Counted from the stretch's first letter, positions 1-12,334 are shown. The stretch is DNA of 64,000 bases from Aegilops tauschii subsp. strangulata (GCF_002575655.3 NC_053041.3:378307054-378371053); one strand, 5' to 3'. The notes: generated by a model not told the origin, from the letters alone. Numbers and translations are program-made.

Positions 1-312
1 AACCTGGTCATGGTGCCAAAGAAGGACAAATCCTGGCGCCTTTGTGTCGATTTTAAGGACCTTAATAAAGCTTGCCCTAAGGACCCCTTCCCACTGCCCC
101 GCATAGACCAAATCATTGATGCAACTGCAGGACACGATTCATGGTGTTTCCTTGACGCATACTCCGGATACCATCAGATTAAGATGAAGGAATCCGATAA
201 GGCCGGAACGGCATTTATCACTCCGTATGGGCCTTTCTGCTTCAACACTATGCCTTTCGGACTCAAGAACGCCGGTGCCACCTACCAACGGATGATTCAA
301 ACATGCCTGGAA
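1..312 (+). pseudogene. TatA reverse transcriptase, N-terminal part
   Basis: This is the finger and palm part of a Ty3/gypsy reverse transcriptase, which copies element RNA into cDNA. The frame is open from the window edge and shows the motifs LCVDFKDLNKACPKD, FLDAYSGYHQIKM (first catalytic Asp) and MPFGLKNAGATYQRMI. Coding identity ends after QTCLE, where the LINE is inserted. The rest of the domain, with the YVDD motif, resumes at 7079. The start of the protein lies outside the window. Confidence 0.95.
299..312 (+). repeat. Left target-site duplication of the LINE
   Basis: AAACATGCCTG followed by GAA matches AAACATGCCTG followed by AAA at 7079-7092. The match is 11 bp perfect, or 14 bp with one mismatch. 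Comparison with the same codons in TatB shows that this is original RT sequence duplicated at LINE insertion. Confidence 0.85.
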
Positions 313-451
313 GATGAATATATGAGGTTTTCTTCAAAAACTTAGTCAAGAGAGGCTCCTAGGCGACTCCAAGGCGATTTTGCGCCGGTGGCCACCCTTC
401 CGGCCGTTGGTCACTCCGGCCACGACCGCCCCAAAAGGTCTCTGGCCAACC

Positions 452-2917
452 ATGGCCCCTCCAGTGCTCAACTTCTTGCGTGGCAAAGCTTTCCAAGCGG
501 AGATGAGAAGAAAGTTTGGGCACCCGGTGGTTTTCTCCCCGGGCTTTAGACAGAAGGAGTTCACCTTGGTGGTATGTTTGTGCCGTGCCACTTTCCGCCT
601 CGATGTCCATACGGTTAGTGTGGCTCTTCATGCCTCTTTTGGTGGTTATCCACAAGGCTTTCGTGTTCTCTTTTTGAAAGATAGATCCTTCCAATTCTCT
701 GTGGCTTCTAAATCCGTGGGCTTTGAAGTTTACAATGCGGGTAGAATCGCTGAGAAACAGTTTGAAATGGTTTTCAATCTTTGGGGTAATAGTGGACCTC
801 GTTGGGTTCAAGAGGAGATCAAGTTTTATCGGGAAGAAGAGGAGGAATGGTCTCTGGTTGGCCGCAATGGTCGGGTTCTCACCGGCGGTGACCGCCGTAC
901 GGCCTCGCCGGCATGGCGACCGGTTTCGGTTTTCCAACAGCTGTCTGCCCCTGATCCATCTGCGCTTGACTAGCATTCAACGCAGTTGAATATGCCCAAT
1001 AATGATTCTCTTAATGTGCCCCCTAATGCCTCTTCAACTGTCACTGCTAATGAGGTGCCAGAGGATCAATGTAACATTGTGCCGACACGTTTGACGTGCT
1101 ATGCATGTGGCGTGCTGGGCCACATGGCGAAATTCTGTTCCCAGCCTCGCCTCAGTGGGCTCTTACCTCATATCACGTACGACACTTTTGTTGGGCCCCC
1201 GGAATGTGCCAGGGCTGGTTTCAGGCCCATGGGCCCGCGCCACCAATTAAGGTAGTTTCCTCTTTTGGGGAGCTGGTCTTGGGGCTCTTTCCCAATTTCC
1301 AACCGAGACGAGTGCCTGTCTCCTCTCATTCTGCTTCGCCTTCCTCTATTTCAGCCACTGTTCAAACCTCAAGCACCACCCACCTCGCCGTCTCCGACGA
1401 GCAAAACCACCTTCGACCTTTCACTGAGACCGCCATGGCCAATATTCCTTTCGACCCAGTTCCTCTCCTGCCTAATGGGTTCGCAGCATCAGGTGGTCTG
1501 ATGGTGAAACTTTTGAAGAAGATGGTTGGTCTAGTTTGGTGGAGATTATTCATCAGGAATTACTTGAAGGAGGGCCTGCAGATGAGGACCCAATTCCTCC
1601 TCCAGGTGAAGATCCACACGCTCTGCCTATGCAACCTTTTAATGGTCAGAACAATGAGGCCCTGCTAAACAATGATGATGATGAGATGAATGAAGGTGAA
1701 TGGGAGCAGGATGAGCATTGGGCCTTTCAACAGCCACCAGTTCAGATTCTGGAGCAAGAGGTTCAGCAACAGGTCCAAGATATTGGTCCAGATTTGATTG
1801 AAGACATGCCTATGCAGAATGGATTTAGCACTACAACTACTGTCTTTGTTTCTGAGGGTGATTCCACTAATCTCAATCATCTGGATGTTGGGGCAATCTC
1901 TGGGATCTGGTTTACAGTGCCTTTTTACTGCATATGCTGAAATTGAGGAGGAGGAAAACCCAGTGTCTCACACCATGGAGCTGGGATCTGGCAGTGCTTC
2001 GGCTCAAGAGCAAATTGTTGCAACTTCTGAGCAAATTGTTGGAGTGCATTCTGTCATTGTTCCACCTTCTCCCTCTGATATGTCAGTGCAAAGAGATATT
2101 CCTATTTCTCACAGCATGCTGGTTTCTGATCATGGGCCTCAGGACCTGCAACTTGAGACTTTAGCACAACAGCCAGCAGCCTCAACTTCACTAGCTCTCA
2201 AGGAAAATCTAGGTAATGGAAATAAGCTTACTTGGTCTGAGCTTCTTGAAGTGCATTTTAAAAATTCTCCTAAGGGTGCTTCTATGCTAGTCCTAAAACA
2301 ACTACAACTTATGGCTGCCTCTTCCTCTGATACAGTGCTTTCTGAGGAGGGATTGCTCTTATGGAAGAAGCATTTTGCAACAAAATCAGATGAGGCCTCG
2401 ACTGCTTTTACAGTTCAGATACTAGTAAGTTGGTTCAACTTCATTATACACCTACTTATGACCCCAGACAAATTTCAATGGACTTTTAATATGCTCAAAT
2501 CAACAATGTGGGAATTACTGACTGCACCTGGTATGTCTGAAGATTTAATCACTTTCCACATTCCTGGTCAATGTCAGGTTTCTGAGCCACCAGTCTGCCA
2601 AACTCAAGCTGCTGGACAGTCAAACAGTGAGATACCTCAGGAGCTCAACCAAGAACATGCCTCACTCCTTCCTTTTTGGGAATGATAATGCCAGGAAGAG
2701 GAGAGGAGGAAAGACACCTCTAGTGGAATCAGAGGTAAGGAGAAGTGATAGGATCAGTAAAATTAATGAAGGATTTAAGAGGGGCTCATGCCATACCTCT
2801 TCATGTTTACCTTGCAATGCTACTCCTATCATTTCAAAAACTATAGTCAAAAACCTGACTAAGTCCTTTTGCAAGGTGGCTGAGGATGAGCTGGAGCTGC
2901 AACTTAGCAAAAAGTAG
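452..2917 (+). pseudogene. LINE ORF1, nucleic-acid-binding protein, frameshifted
   Basis: ORF1 of plant L1 elements coats the element RNA. The likely start is the ATG at 452. The first part is open to 973 and includes the string FQFSVASKSVGFEVYNAG, reminiscent of DUF4283-type ORF1 domains. A CX2CX4HX4C zinc knuckle (CYACGVLGHMAKFC) follows in another frame near 1099. An acidic, Gln-rich linker (about 1536-2600, two frames) leads to a basic C-terminus near 2730 with RRSDRISKINEGFK and a cluster of four cysteines. At least three frameshifts separate these parts. The domain order fits a plant LINE ORF1, but the DUF4283 assignment is from memory. Confidence 0.75.
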
Positions 2918-3283
2918 AAGAAGAAATCTCAGGAAGGCTTGGACATGGTTCCCATGGACAAGAATGAGGAAGCAGCTACAACTGTGCAAGAATGATTGGG
3001 CACTCAAAGAAATGCAAGGCTAGTAGGGGTCTAGTTATCTTTAGGACCTGCTCTAAGTATAATTTGTATGGATTTGGCTTTTATAATAATTATTGCTGGT
3101 CTGTGGCTGATAACTTCTGTATGAATTGGCCTGTTTATGCTCTTAGAACTGAATGCTGGCTACAGTTTGCTGAATGTTGGTACTTTCAAAGCTGCACTTT
3201 TTCTGCCTGTCTGGTTGCATGTGTATTGAACGGTGATAAGTGCTGGTGCTTATCAGTTTGCATCTCTCAAGCAAGTTTCCAAT
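2918..3283 (+). other. LINE spacer between ORF1 and ORF2
   Basis: Some 370 bp separate the ORF1 stop from the ORF2 start codon. A 99-codon open frame from 2992 is rich in Cys, Phe and Trp and matches no domain I know. I see no regulatory signal here. Confidence 0.5.
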
Positions 3284-6200
3284 ATGAGTAACAACAGAAA
3301 TTGGAATATCCTAAACTCGAACATTAGAGGCATTAATTCTGATAATAAGTGGCTGGCTGTTCACCAAAATTGAGGAAAGTTCTATTTCCTTTATCTGTTT
3401 GCAAGAGACTAAAAGGGAGCACTTTGATCTTACCTACTTGAGAAATTTCTGCCCCCTAGGTTTAATAAATTTGATTATCTCCCATCTCAGGGAGCTTCTG
3501 GTGGGTTGTTAATTGCTTGGAATGGTGCTTTGTTTGAGGGTGAGACTATCTTCAAAAACAGTTATTCAGTATCAATTTAGTTCACATGCAAAATGTCTCT
3601 AAAATCATGGATTCTCACCAACATCTATGGCCCATGTGTTCCTAGTGAGAAAGCTATCTTCATTGACTGGTTTAAGAACATTCACATGCCCAATGACATT
3701 GAATGGATAATTATGGGGGATTTTAATTTTATCAGAGATCCTTCTGACAGAAACAAACCTGGAGGTGATGTCAATGAATTGTTATTGTTCAATGAAGTCA
3801 TGAGTAAATTAGGGCTTGTGGAATTGCCTTTGAAGGGCAAAAAATACAGCTGGAGTAACATACAGGATAACCCTCTTTTAGAAAAGCTGGATTGGATCTT
3901 CACCTCTACTGCCTGGATGACTGCCTTTCCAGACACCTTGGCCATGCCTCTTGCTAGACCTACCTCTGATCACATTCCCTGTGTTGTGAGAATTGGCACC
4001 CTGATTCCTAAGTCTAAATTTTTCAGATTTGAGAACTATTGGTTGCAACATAGTGACATCAAGGATGTGGTTGCCAATGCTTGGAATATTCCAGTTGGGC
4101 ACTCTGATTCTGCCAAGAGCATCAATGCTAAACTCAAAAATCTTAGAAGGTCTTTAAAGCATTGGGCCAAAACTCTCAGTTGTCTGAAGAGAAAAATGAG
4201 AATCTGAATGAGATCATATTCTTTTTGGATTTGGTTGAAGAGTTCAGAAATCTTAGTGATTTTGAATGGAATTGTAGGAATCTGTTGAAAGAGGAACTCC
4301 TCACTTTGCTCAAGAACCAGAAGATTTATTGGAAGCAAAGAGGAAAAATTAAAGGGGTCAGATTTGGGGATGAGAACACAATTTTTTTCATACCAAAGCA
4401 ACTATTAATCACAAACATAATCACATTGCTATGCTTCAGAATGAAGACCAGGTGGAATTCACAGATCATGAAAGCAAAGCTGCTTTGTTATGGGAATCAT
4501 TCAGGAAGAGATTGGGGATAACTAAGGACACCCACATGCATTTTGATTTACAATCTTTGTATGGTCCAATCTCTGACCCACAAATTTTTATTGATCTGGA
4601 GAAGAAGTTCACTACTGAGGAAATTGATGAGGTAATAAAAAATCTACCTTCTGAAAAATCTCCTGGTCCTGATGGTTTTAACAATGAATTCATTAAGGTT
4701 TGCTGGGTTATCACTCGTGATGATGTCAGGAAACTTATTCATGACTTTTATGATGGAAATGCCAATTTGGAAAGTATCAACACCTCTCACATCACACTCA
4801 TTCCAAAAATCTCAGCTCCAGTTACTGCTAATGATTTCAGACCTATATCTCTGTTAAACACATGCTTGAAAATCATCACCAAGCTACTGGCTAATGGACT
4901 GCAAAAGATTATATTCAAGATTGTGCACATTAATCGGTATGGATTTCTGAAGGACATAGCAATACATGGCTGTCTTGGCTGGGCTTATGAGTATTTACAC
5001 CAGTGTCACAAATCTAGAGAAGAGATGGTGGTCTTGAAGCTAGATTTAGCTAAAGCTTTTGATTGCATTGAACATAAGGCAATTATTGAGATTCTCAGGG
5101 CTAAAGGCTTTGGTGAGAGATGGATCATGTGGATGGGCCTCCTATTCAACTCTGCTTCCTCTTCTGTTTTATTGAATGGAGTGCCAGGAAAAAAGTTTTA
5201 TTGTAAGAAAGGTGTTAGACAGGGTGACTCACTATCCCCTCTGCTTTTTGTTATTGCTGCTGACCTCTTGCAATAAATCTTGAACAAGGCAATGCATCAG
5301 GGGCTTCTTACATCACCTTTGTAGTTCAAGTCCTGCCTTGACTTCCCTATAGTGCAGTATGCTGATGACACACTCATCCTTCTACAAGCTGATGCTAGAC
5401 AACTTGTGTTCCTTAAAGCTATCCTGAATACTTTTGATGATGCTACTGGTCTCAGGGTTAATTATTCAAAGTCCAGCTTGATCCCCATCAATGTTTCTGA
5501 GGAAAAAGTGGAAATCCTGATCAGAACTTTAAGTTGCAAAAAGGAAACTTTCCCTTTCACTTACCTTGGGTTGCCTTTGGTTTGTATAAACCAACTGTGG
5601 AGCAGTGTTTGCCCTGGTCAAGAGAATTGCTAATAAGTTGCTTGGACTGGCCACTTTTATGACTCAAGCAGGAAGACTCCTCCTTGTCAAATCAATCCTG
5701 GCTTCTTTACCAATATTTGCAATGTGCTGCTTGGATCTGCCAGAAACTATTAGAAAACAAACCAATAAATACCTGAGGCACTGATTATGGAGAGGACCTG
5801 ACCCAGAGGATCACAGGCCTGCTATGGTGAAATGGAGTGTGGTCTGTAGGCCAAAAAATCAAGGAGGTCTAGGAGTGAAGGGCATTACAGTTCAAAATCA
5901 TGCACTTCTTTTGAAAAACCTACACAAGTTCTACAATAGACAAGACATCCCTTGGGTCAATATGGTCTAGGAAGCTTACTATGCAGAGGGACAATTACCA
6001 GGACAACAGACAGTAGGCTCCTTTTGGTGGAAAGCAAATCTAAAGTTCATTGATAAGTTCAAATCAATGGCAAGGTGTAACCTTGGTTATGGGAAATCTG
6101 CTCTACTATGGACTGACTTATGGCACTTTTCCTGCCTACACCATAGTTTCCCACACCTTTTCTCCTTTGCTAAAAACATCAACATCACTGTCTTTGAGAC

Positions 6201-6889
6201 CCTGCAGACTGAGTTTCTTGAAGACCTATTTCATCTTCCTCTCACAGTGCAAGCTTATGAGCAGTTTTTACAATTGGAGAACATTTGTGAGGAACAAAGA
6301 AACCTGAATCTTGCACATTGTAATGATACCTGGTCATACATTTGGGGTTCTGAGAAGTTCAGTGCTGAGAAGGCTTATACAGTACTACTTGGGATAAAAA
6401 CAGTTCCTCCTCAGTTCCAATGGATTTGGAATAGCTCTTGCCAGCCAAGACACAAAATTTTCTTCTGGATGTTACTTCATGACAGGGTCAATACCAGAAA
6501 TCTTTTGACAAGGAAAACTTTTTACTTGGAGACTTACAACTGTGCACTAACGGATTGTGGCCAGGAGGAAACTCTCTTTCATCTATTTTGGGTTGCCCAT
6601 TTGCTGACAGATGCTGGAGTTTCATTTTCCCAAATAGAACTAACCCACTTTCAATTTGGGAAGCATTGGAAGATATGAAGGACAAACTCAGACTACCTTT
6701 TTCATGGAAATAATCATTCTTGGGGCCTGGGCTATCTGGATTTCAAGGAATAATATGATTTTCAACCAAATCCAGCCATCATTTCAAGGCTAGAGAGCAA
6801 TCTTCTTTCAGGTGTTACAATGGTTTAGGCACAGAATCAAGAAGAAATATGCTACTGAATTTCATACCTGGTTGGACAATCTGCTGTAA
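3284..6889 (+). pseudogene. LINE ORF2: endonuclease, reverse transcriptase, zf-RVT-like domain
   Basis: This is the catalytic protein of the LINE; it nicks the target and copies the RNA in place. The chosen start at 3284 gives the endonuclease opening WNILNSNIRGINSDNKW, but stops follow. The clean frame 3593-4207 has GDFNFIRDPSDRN and SDHIPCVV, typical of the exonuclease-endonuclease-phosphatase fold. Reverse transcriptase motifs follow: [11 protein letters not shown] (near 4660), [20 protein letters not shown] (near 4830), [11 protein letters not shown] (near 5035), [11 protein letters not shown] (near 5217) and catalytic YADD (near 5360). From 6067 a zf-RVT-like segment reads WNSSCQPRHKIFFWMLLHDR. 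The ORF ends at the taa at 6887. Stops near 3372, 4205, 5274 and 5631, plus frameshifts, break it. Confidence 0.9.
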
Positions 6890-7078
6890 TCTTGTTTTGT
6901 TATTTTTTCTCCTTCTAGTCCTTTAGCTCTAGTTTTTTTCTTTCTTTTTTGCTTTTCTCTCATGTTCTTTTTCTTTTCAGTGGCTTAGCTCAACCCTTTA
7001 ATCTGTTCTTTGTATAAGACCTTCTTGATTTATTTATAAAAATTGCAGTGGGGCATTGCCTTACTGTGTACAGTCAAA
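6890..7078 (+). other. LINE 3' untranslated region and tail
   Basis: A T- and C-rich stretch (about 6890-6980) is followed by GC-poor sequence and a short A run that merges with the right target duplication. No ORF and no clear polyadenylation signal were found. Confidence 0.7.
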
Positions 7079-7092
7079 AAACATGCCTGAAA
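7079..7092 (+). repeat. Right target-site duplication of the LINE
   Basis: AAACATGCCTG again, with one mismatch in the next three bases relative to 299-312. TatA RT coding resumes from here as AAATTGGCAAGATGG, which aligns with the corresponding codons of TatB RT. Confidence 0.85.
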
Positions 7093-8769
7093 AAACAAAT
7101 TGGCAAGATGGTGTAGGCATATGTAGATGACATAGTCATCAAAACCAAACATGTCGAATCATTGGTGGACGACTTACGTCTCACATTCGATAACCTCCGA
7201 ACATATGACATATGGCTCAATCCAAAAAAATGCGTTTTCGGCGTTCCGGCCGGAAAATTGCTCGGGTTCATCGTTTCCAATAGAGGAATCGATGCAAACC
7301 CAGCCAAAATCCTAGCCTTGTCACAGTTGGCGATACCAACAAACCTAAAACAGGTCCAAAAACTAGATGGGTGCGTGGCAACCTTGAGCTGCTTTATCTC
7401 CAGATTGGGAGAAAAAGCGTTGCCGCTATATTGCCTGCTTCGGCGTACCGACCACTTCAAGTGGACGGACGTGGCAACAGCCGAGCTGGCAGAAATAAAA
7501 ACTCTGCTAGCAAGCAACCCAATCCTTGCCGCACCTAACATCGGCGAACCTATGCTACTGTATATATCTCAACTCACCAGGTGGTGAGCGCAGTACTCGT
7601 CGTCGAACGAGAGGAAGAGGGACATAAATTCCCACTCCAAAAAACCGTATACTATGTATCGGCGGTTCTCACACCATGCAAATCCCGATACCCGCACTAT
7701 CAAAAGATAGCATATGCGGTTTTCATGGCATCTCGGAAGCTGCGACACTACTTTCAAGAGTGCTCTATCACGGTGGCCTCCGAGGTACCACTCAATGATA
7801 TCATAAACAATCGAGACGCTACCGGCCGCATTGCAAAATGGGCCATCGAGCTCCTACCATTTGAAATAACGTACAAACCACGGCGAGCAATTAAATCTCA
7901 GGTGTTGGCCGACTTCGTTGCCGAATGGACAGAAGCCGAACTCCCTAAAGAGTACAACACATACTCCAACTGGGTGATGTACTTCGACGGCTCTAAAATG
8001 TTAGCCGGATTAGGGGCCGGTGTCATCCTAACATCCCCTACAGGGGACACAGTCCATTACGTACTACAAATCATGTATATGGACTCCAATAACGTAGCCG
8101 AATATGAGGCCCTACTGCATGGTCTCCGGACGGTTGTTTCTATGGGCATACAATGCCTCGAGGTGCGAGGGGATTCAAATCTCGCAATATCCCAAATAAA
8201 TGGAGAATTCGACGCAAAAGATCCAAAGATGGCAGCTTACCGCAATGCCGTGCTCAAAATATCAGCTCGGTTCGAGGGGCTTGAGTTCCATCACGTGGCC
8301 CGAGATAGTAACCAAGCAGCGGACATCCTTGCTCGAATGGGCACTAAACGCGACCACGTTCTGCCTAACACCTTTGTGGAGCGGCTCTTCAAGCCATCCG
8401 TAGTATGGCAGGACGAGAGCGGAACCACCAGTCCAGCACCGATCATGCCCCCAGATGCCGAACACGATTCATATATCATTGGGGGCTCGGGCACAGAACC
8501 AATGCCTTCCGCCCATGTAATTATGGCAGTAATCGCCCCATGGACCGAACCCTTCCTGGCCTACCTTAATAGGCGGGAGCTCCGTCAGGACCAGAATGAG
8601 GCTTGTTGTATCGTTCGACGTTCGAAATCCTATAAGGTTCATGAAGGAGAGGTCTACAAGAAAATTACGACCGCAGTCCTTCAAAGATGTATCTCTGAAG
8701 AAGAGGGGCGGCAGCTCTTGGCCGAAATCCATGCTGGTCTTGGCGGCCATCACACTGCAGCTCGGGCCC
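7079..8769 (+). pseudogene. TatA RT C-terminal part, RNase H and integrase zinc finger
   Basis: The RT resumes with the catalytic motif AYVDDIV near 7117 and continues with KCVFGVPAGKLLGF (near 7230). The frame runs to a stop at about 7585 and shifts to a second long frame, 7581-8800. That frame holds the RT thumb and an RNase H domain with the acidic residues in FDGSKML (near 7986), EYEALLHGLR, RGDSNLAISQING and DSNQAADILARMG. The start of the integrase HHCC finger follows (EIHAGLGGHHTAARAL). TatB is inserted immediately after this, and the protein continues at 18770. One TAG at about 7112 and the frameshift near 7580 disable it. RNase H removes the RNA strand from the RNA-DNA hybrid. Confidence 0.93.
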
Positions 8770-9239
8770 TGTCGTTGTCAAAACTGGTGGATCTCGGGTA
8801 GGGGGTCCCGAACTGTGCGTCTAAGGCGGATGGTAACAGGAGGCGGGGGACACGATGTTTACCCAGGTTCGGGCCCTCTCGATGGAGGTAATACCCTACT
8901 TTCTGCTTGATTGATCTTGATGATATGAGTATTACAAGAGTTGATCTACCACGAGATCGTAGAGGCTAAACCCTAGAAGCTAGCCTATGGTATGATTGTT
9001 GTTGTCCTACAGACTAAACCCTCCGGTTTGTATAGACACTGGAGGGGGCTAGGGTTACACAGAGTCAGTTGCAAGGGAGGAGATCTACATATCCGTATTG
9101 CCAAGCTTGCCTTCCACGCCAAGGAGAGTCCCATCCGGGCACGGGACGAAGTCTTCAATCTTGTATCTTCATAGTCCAACAGTCCGGCTAAAGTATATAG
9201 TCCGGCTATCCGAGGACCCCCTAATCCAGGACTCCCTCA
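8770..9239 (-). repeat. TatB 3' LTR
   Basis: This 470-bp repeat is paired with 18295-18764. It carries terminal TG/CA and on the minus strand reads TGAGGGAGTCCTGGATTAGG from its 5' end. It ends next to the left GGCCC target duplication. Confidence 0.95.
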
Positions 9240-9253
9240 GTAGCCCCTGAACC
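9240..9253 (-). promoter_or_regulatory. TatB polypurine tract
   Basis: On the minus strand, GGTTCAGGGGCTAC lies directly against the LTR start TGAGGGAG. This is the expected place for plus-strand DNA priming. TatA has GGTTCGGGGGCTAC at the same position (30882-30895). Confidence 0.8.
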
Positions 9254-9563
9254 AGGCTTCAATGTCGATGAGTCCGGCGCGCAGATTGTCTTCGACATTG
9301 CAAGGCGGGTTCTTCTCCAAATCTTGAGTACTGTTGAGTAGTGTCCGACTTCCCATAAATTTTGCACTCCTTGGCTTCCGCGCCTAATAATGGCTATCTT
9401 CCATGTGTCGAGCGAATGCGAGAAGCCAGGGCATTTTTAAATTTGCCACCCTAGCCATGTGAGTAAATCGTCTATTAAAGAGATGGGGATTCTTAGATCC
9501 AGATCTCACCATCCTCCCACAACGAGTATCCATCGGAGCGCGCCTGAAACAATCCATTCCAAC
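9254..9563 (+). other. TatB antisense-gene leader region
   Basis: Some 310 bp lie between the polypurine tract and the likely start codon of the antisense gene. No domain-bearing ORF is visible. It probably contains the promoter or 5' leader of that gene, but I cannot point to a specific TATA element. Confidence 0.4.
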
Positions 9564-12334
9564 ATGGCCGGCCATCGCAGCTCCTCCTCTCGCTCCCGTA
9601 GACCTAAGCCCGGCGATTGGAAGAAGTGTTCCGTCCCTCACAACCAATTAGTAGAGTTACAGACCCAGGGATTTCTCCCTCCAGCGTATATGGTCCCCGT
9701 TCGAGCTGGGCTCACTACCTACAATGGCGGGGAGCAAGCGGAGAGCTTCCCTAACCCATCCAAGGGGGAGCGGGTATGCCTTGTCCCTTACTTATTAAGG
9801 GGACTTGGATTTCCAATCCATCCGTTCCTCCACGGGCTCCTGGAGTTCTACGGCCTCTAGTTGCATAACTTTACCCCCGCTTCCATATTACACATCGCTG
9901 GCTACGTCACCCTTTGCGAGCTGTTTCTGGGCTGCGAAGCTCATTTCGAGCTATGGCAAAGGCTATTGTGCCTCATGCCCCGTACACAGAAGGGGTCAAT
10001 ATATCAAGTGGGATGAGCCGAAATATGGCGCATCGCCGGGACCGGATACCTGTCCGGTACCCCGAAGAAGACGTCCGAAGACTGGCCTTTGGAGTGGTTT
10101 TATATGGAGGACGTCCCCCTTCCAGATCCTATTCGGATGGGCCTTCCTGAGTTCGACAATGCCCCTTTGAAGAAACGCCGCAGCTGGCGCCCTCGGAGCC
10201 CCCAGGAGGAAGATAACAGAGAAGTCCTTTACCTGATGGGCCGGATATAGATGTTGGCCAAATCAGGATTGACAATAACCGAGGTTATGTCCATATGTAT
10301 AATGCGGCGGGTGCAGCCACTTCAATATCGGGGACAACCCATGTGGCACTTCAATGGAGAAGACGATGCCACCCGCTGCGGTCGTAACGGTCCGGACTCC
10401 GTCGCTGCCCTAGCGAAGATACTGTCCGATTTGTATAAAGGAGAAGAAGAGGAGTTCGTCCGTATTAAGCCACGGGATGGATTCTCCATGTACAACCCCC
10501 CAAGCTGGGTGAGCTGCTACTATCCACTCCAATCCTTTCTGCATTCTTTATCATAAGTATTTACCTTGCTATTTCATAGCAGGAACTGCGAAAAGCTGTG
10601 AGGGAGGTCCACAGCCCGTCTCCACAACCAGAGGACCCTGACCGGGCCCTCGACCCCGGACTGGAGGAAGATATGGACACATTTGTGGAGCTCATCGACA
10701 GAACGTTCTATCAGTTGAGCTGTGACGGTACCTTGGTGGCCATCATAGTCGATTATCCTGGACTGCTCCCCGCATCGCATGTAAGTAAAACCAGAGCCCT
10801 AACTTCCAAGAAGGATCCCTTTTTCTGCACTTCACCTACCGCGCACATATGGTGTTTTACAGGGAAGGCCCTCGGGACGCCATGCCGAACCCGCAGTGAC
10901 TCGCCAACAAGGGGCACCGAAGCCGGGTAGGCTTAAAAGGAAGGCGGTCAGGACTGAGACGCCGTCGCAGAGGTACGAAAGAGAACCCTGCTCCATGGTG
11001 GTCGTCTTTTAAAATATAATAACGCCCATGTTTCCTAGTAGGAAAAACGCTCGCCGGACTGTATCCGGAGAGGTTGCCAGTCACGCCTCCACCAGTCGGG
11101 CTCCAGAGCCGGACATAGAGGCGGACGCTAACATGGGGCCAACACCGGATGTTCCTCCAACAGAGGATGCGGATAGGCTATCCGCTACAAATTCCGAAGT
11201 GGAGAGCGCCATGAATCACAGGCGTCACCGGGCCGTACTGCTTGACGCTTGTTTCTCCCAAGAGGCGTTCGATGCCTTCAACTTAGGAGATGCATACATT
11301 CGAGCTGCTCAAAATGGTCTTGCCAGAGCCACGGACCAGTATGTAAAAGATATACGGGTAAGGAAATCTAATAATTATGTATATCAGTAGCCCCTGAGAC
11401 TTGAAACAGTTGGAACAACTGATTTAAGGATCATTGTTTGCATAGGTTCTTATGGAGAAGAATACCCAGTTGTCTCTAGAGCTGGAGGAGTGCAAAGCCC
11501 AGCTTCAGGCCACAGTTGCCGCGGTGAAGGAGTCCGAGAAGGCCCCATCTAGTAACACTTGTTTTCATTGCAAAGAATGTCATCTACCAGGTAGTATGCG
11601 GCATGCGTGCAAATCTAACAATAGATTATGCAGATGGTCCCGGAGTGAATCCGGATGCGCAACATGCTCAATGACAGCTAAAGGCTGGCGAGCGCGTGCT
11701 TACGCAAGTTAGGCGGGAGGAAAATGATCTCCAAGACGCCAATACCCGGCTGAGCGTTGAACTGAAAGATGTTCGGGCCCAGCTTGCTGACTTCGTAAGG
11801 GAGAATAAGAGGCTTCAACGCGGCATTTTTAGTAAGTGCTTGAACGAACTTTTATAGAGTTCGGCGAAGAAAGCGGCTGACAGAGTTATATCTGTAGGTA
11901 TGCTGACGGGTCGTCCCGCGGAGGAGATGCCCGGGTCTACGGGCGATCTTCTGCCAGAGCTCTCACAACTGCACGAACAAGTGCGACAGGTGATGCAGGG
12001 CATTGCCCAAGCCTTGTGGCCATCCGCCTCCCTGCCAAGAGGCATGAGAGAGCTTGCAGAAAACCTCAAGGGAGCGCGGCGACGCTTCCGATTATGGAAG
12101 ATATCAGCCTGCCGACAAGGTGCAAGGGAAGCCTGGGCCATGGTGAAGATGCGATATACCAAGGCTGACCCGAACCATATGGCCGAGGTCGGACCTATGG
12201 GGCCTGACGGAAAAGAGATCCCCATCAGTTTGGTTTATGACCAGGTAGAATTAGCCGCAAATTATTCTCAACAGGACTGTATGCTAGACAGCCTGTTGGA
12301 TGGTATAGAAGAAGAATTTAGTCAGTCTAAGTGA
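9564..12334 (+). pseudogene. TatB antisense accessory gene (aORF), multi-exon
   Basis: This gene lies opposite to gag-pol, between the integrase end and the 3' LTR. The start is taken at the ATG at 9564 (MAGHRSSSSRSRRPKPGDWK). The N-terminal domain has LVPYLLRGLGFPIHPFLHG and, after a TAG at 9858, LCELFLGCEAHFELW. It resembles the plant 'putative gypsy type transposon' family (PF04195, recalled, not searched). Four GT-AG introns fit in frame: 10509-10582, 10781-10862, 10973-11041 and 11358-11445. A Glu-rich helical exon (from 11446) and a C-terminal helical domain (11900-12334) ending DGIEEEFSQSK follow. A candidate fifth intron (about 11552-11633) leads into a stop, so that part is uncertain or broken. 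The function is unknown; the pattern matches antisense ORFs described for Tat-lineage elements. Confidence 0.8.

Larger units (their letters stand above)
313..7078 (+). mobile_element. L1-type LINE (non-LTR retrotransposon) inserted in TatA RT
   Basis: The 6.77-kb element has a short 5' leader, an ORF1 with a zinc knuckle, an ORF2 with apurinic-type endonuclease, reverse transcriptase and a C-terminal zf-RVT-like region, and a T-rich 3' untranslated part ending in a short A run at 7076-7080. It is flanked by an 11-14-bp target duplication, as expected from target-primed reverse transcription. Both ORFs carry many stops and frameshifts, so the copy is dead. The 5' end seems nearly complete because ORF1 begins only about 140 bp inside. 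Confidence 0.92.

Noticed and set aside
359..976. 205-codon minus-strand ORF
   Set aside because: It mirrors LINE ORF1 on the other strand; only the plus frame shows ORF1 motifs.
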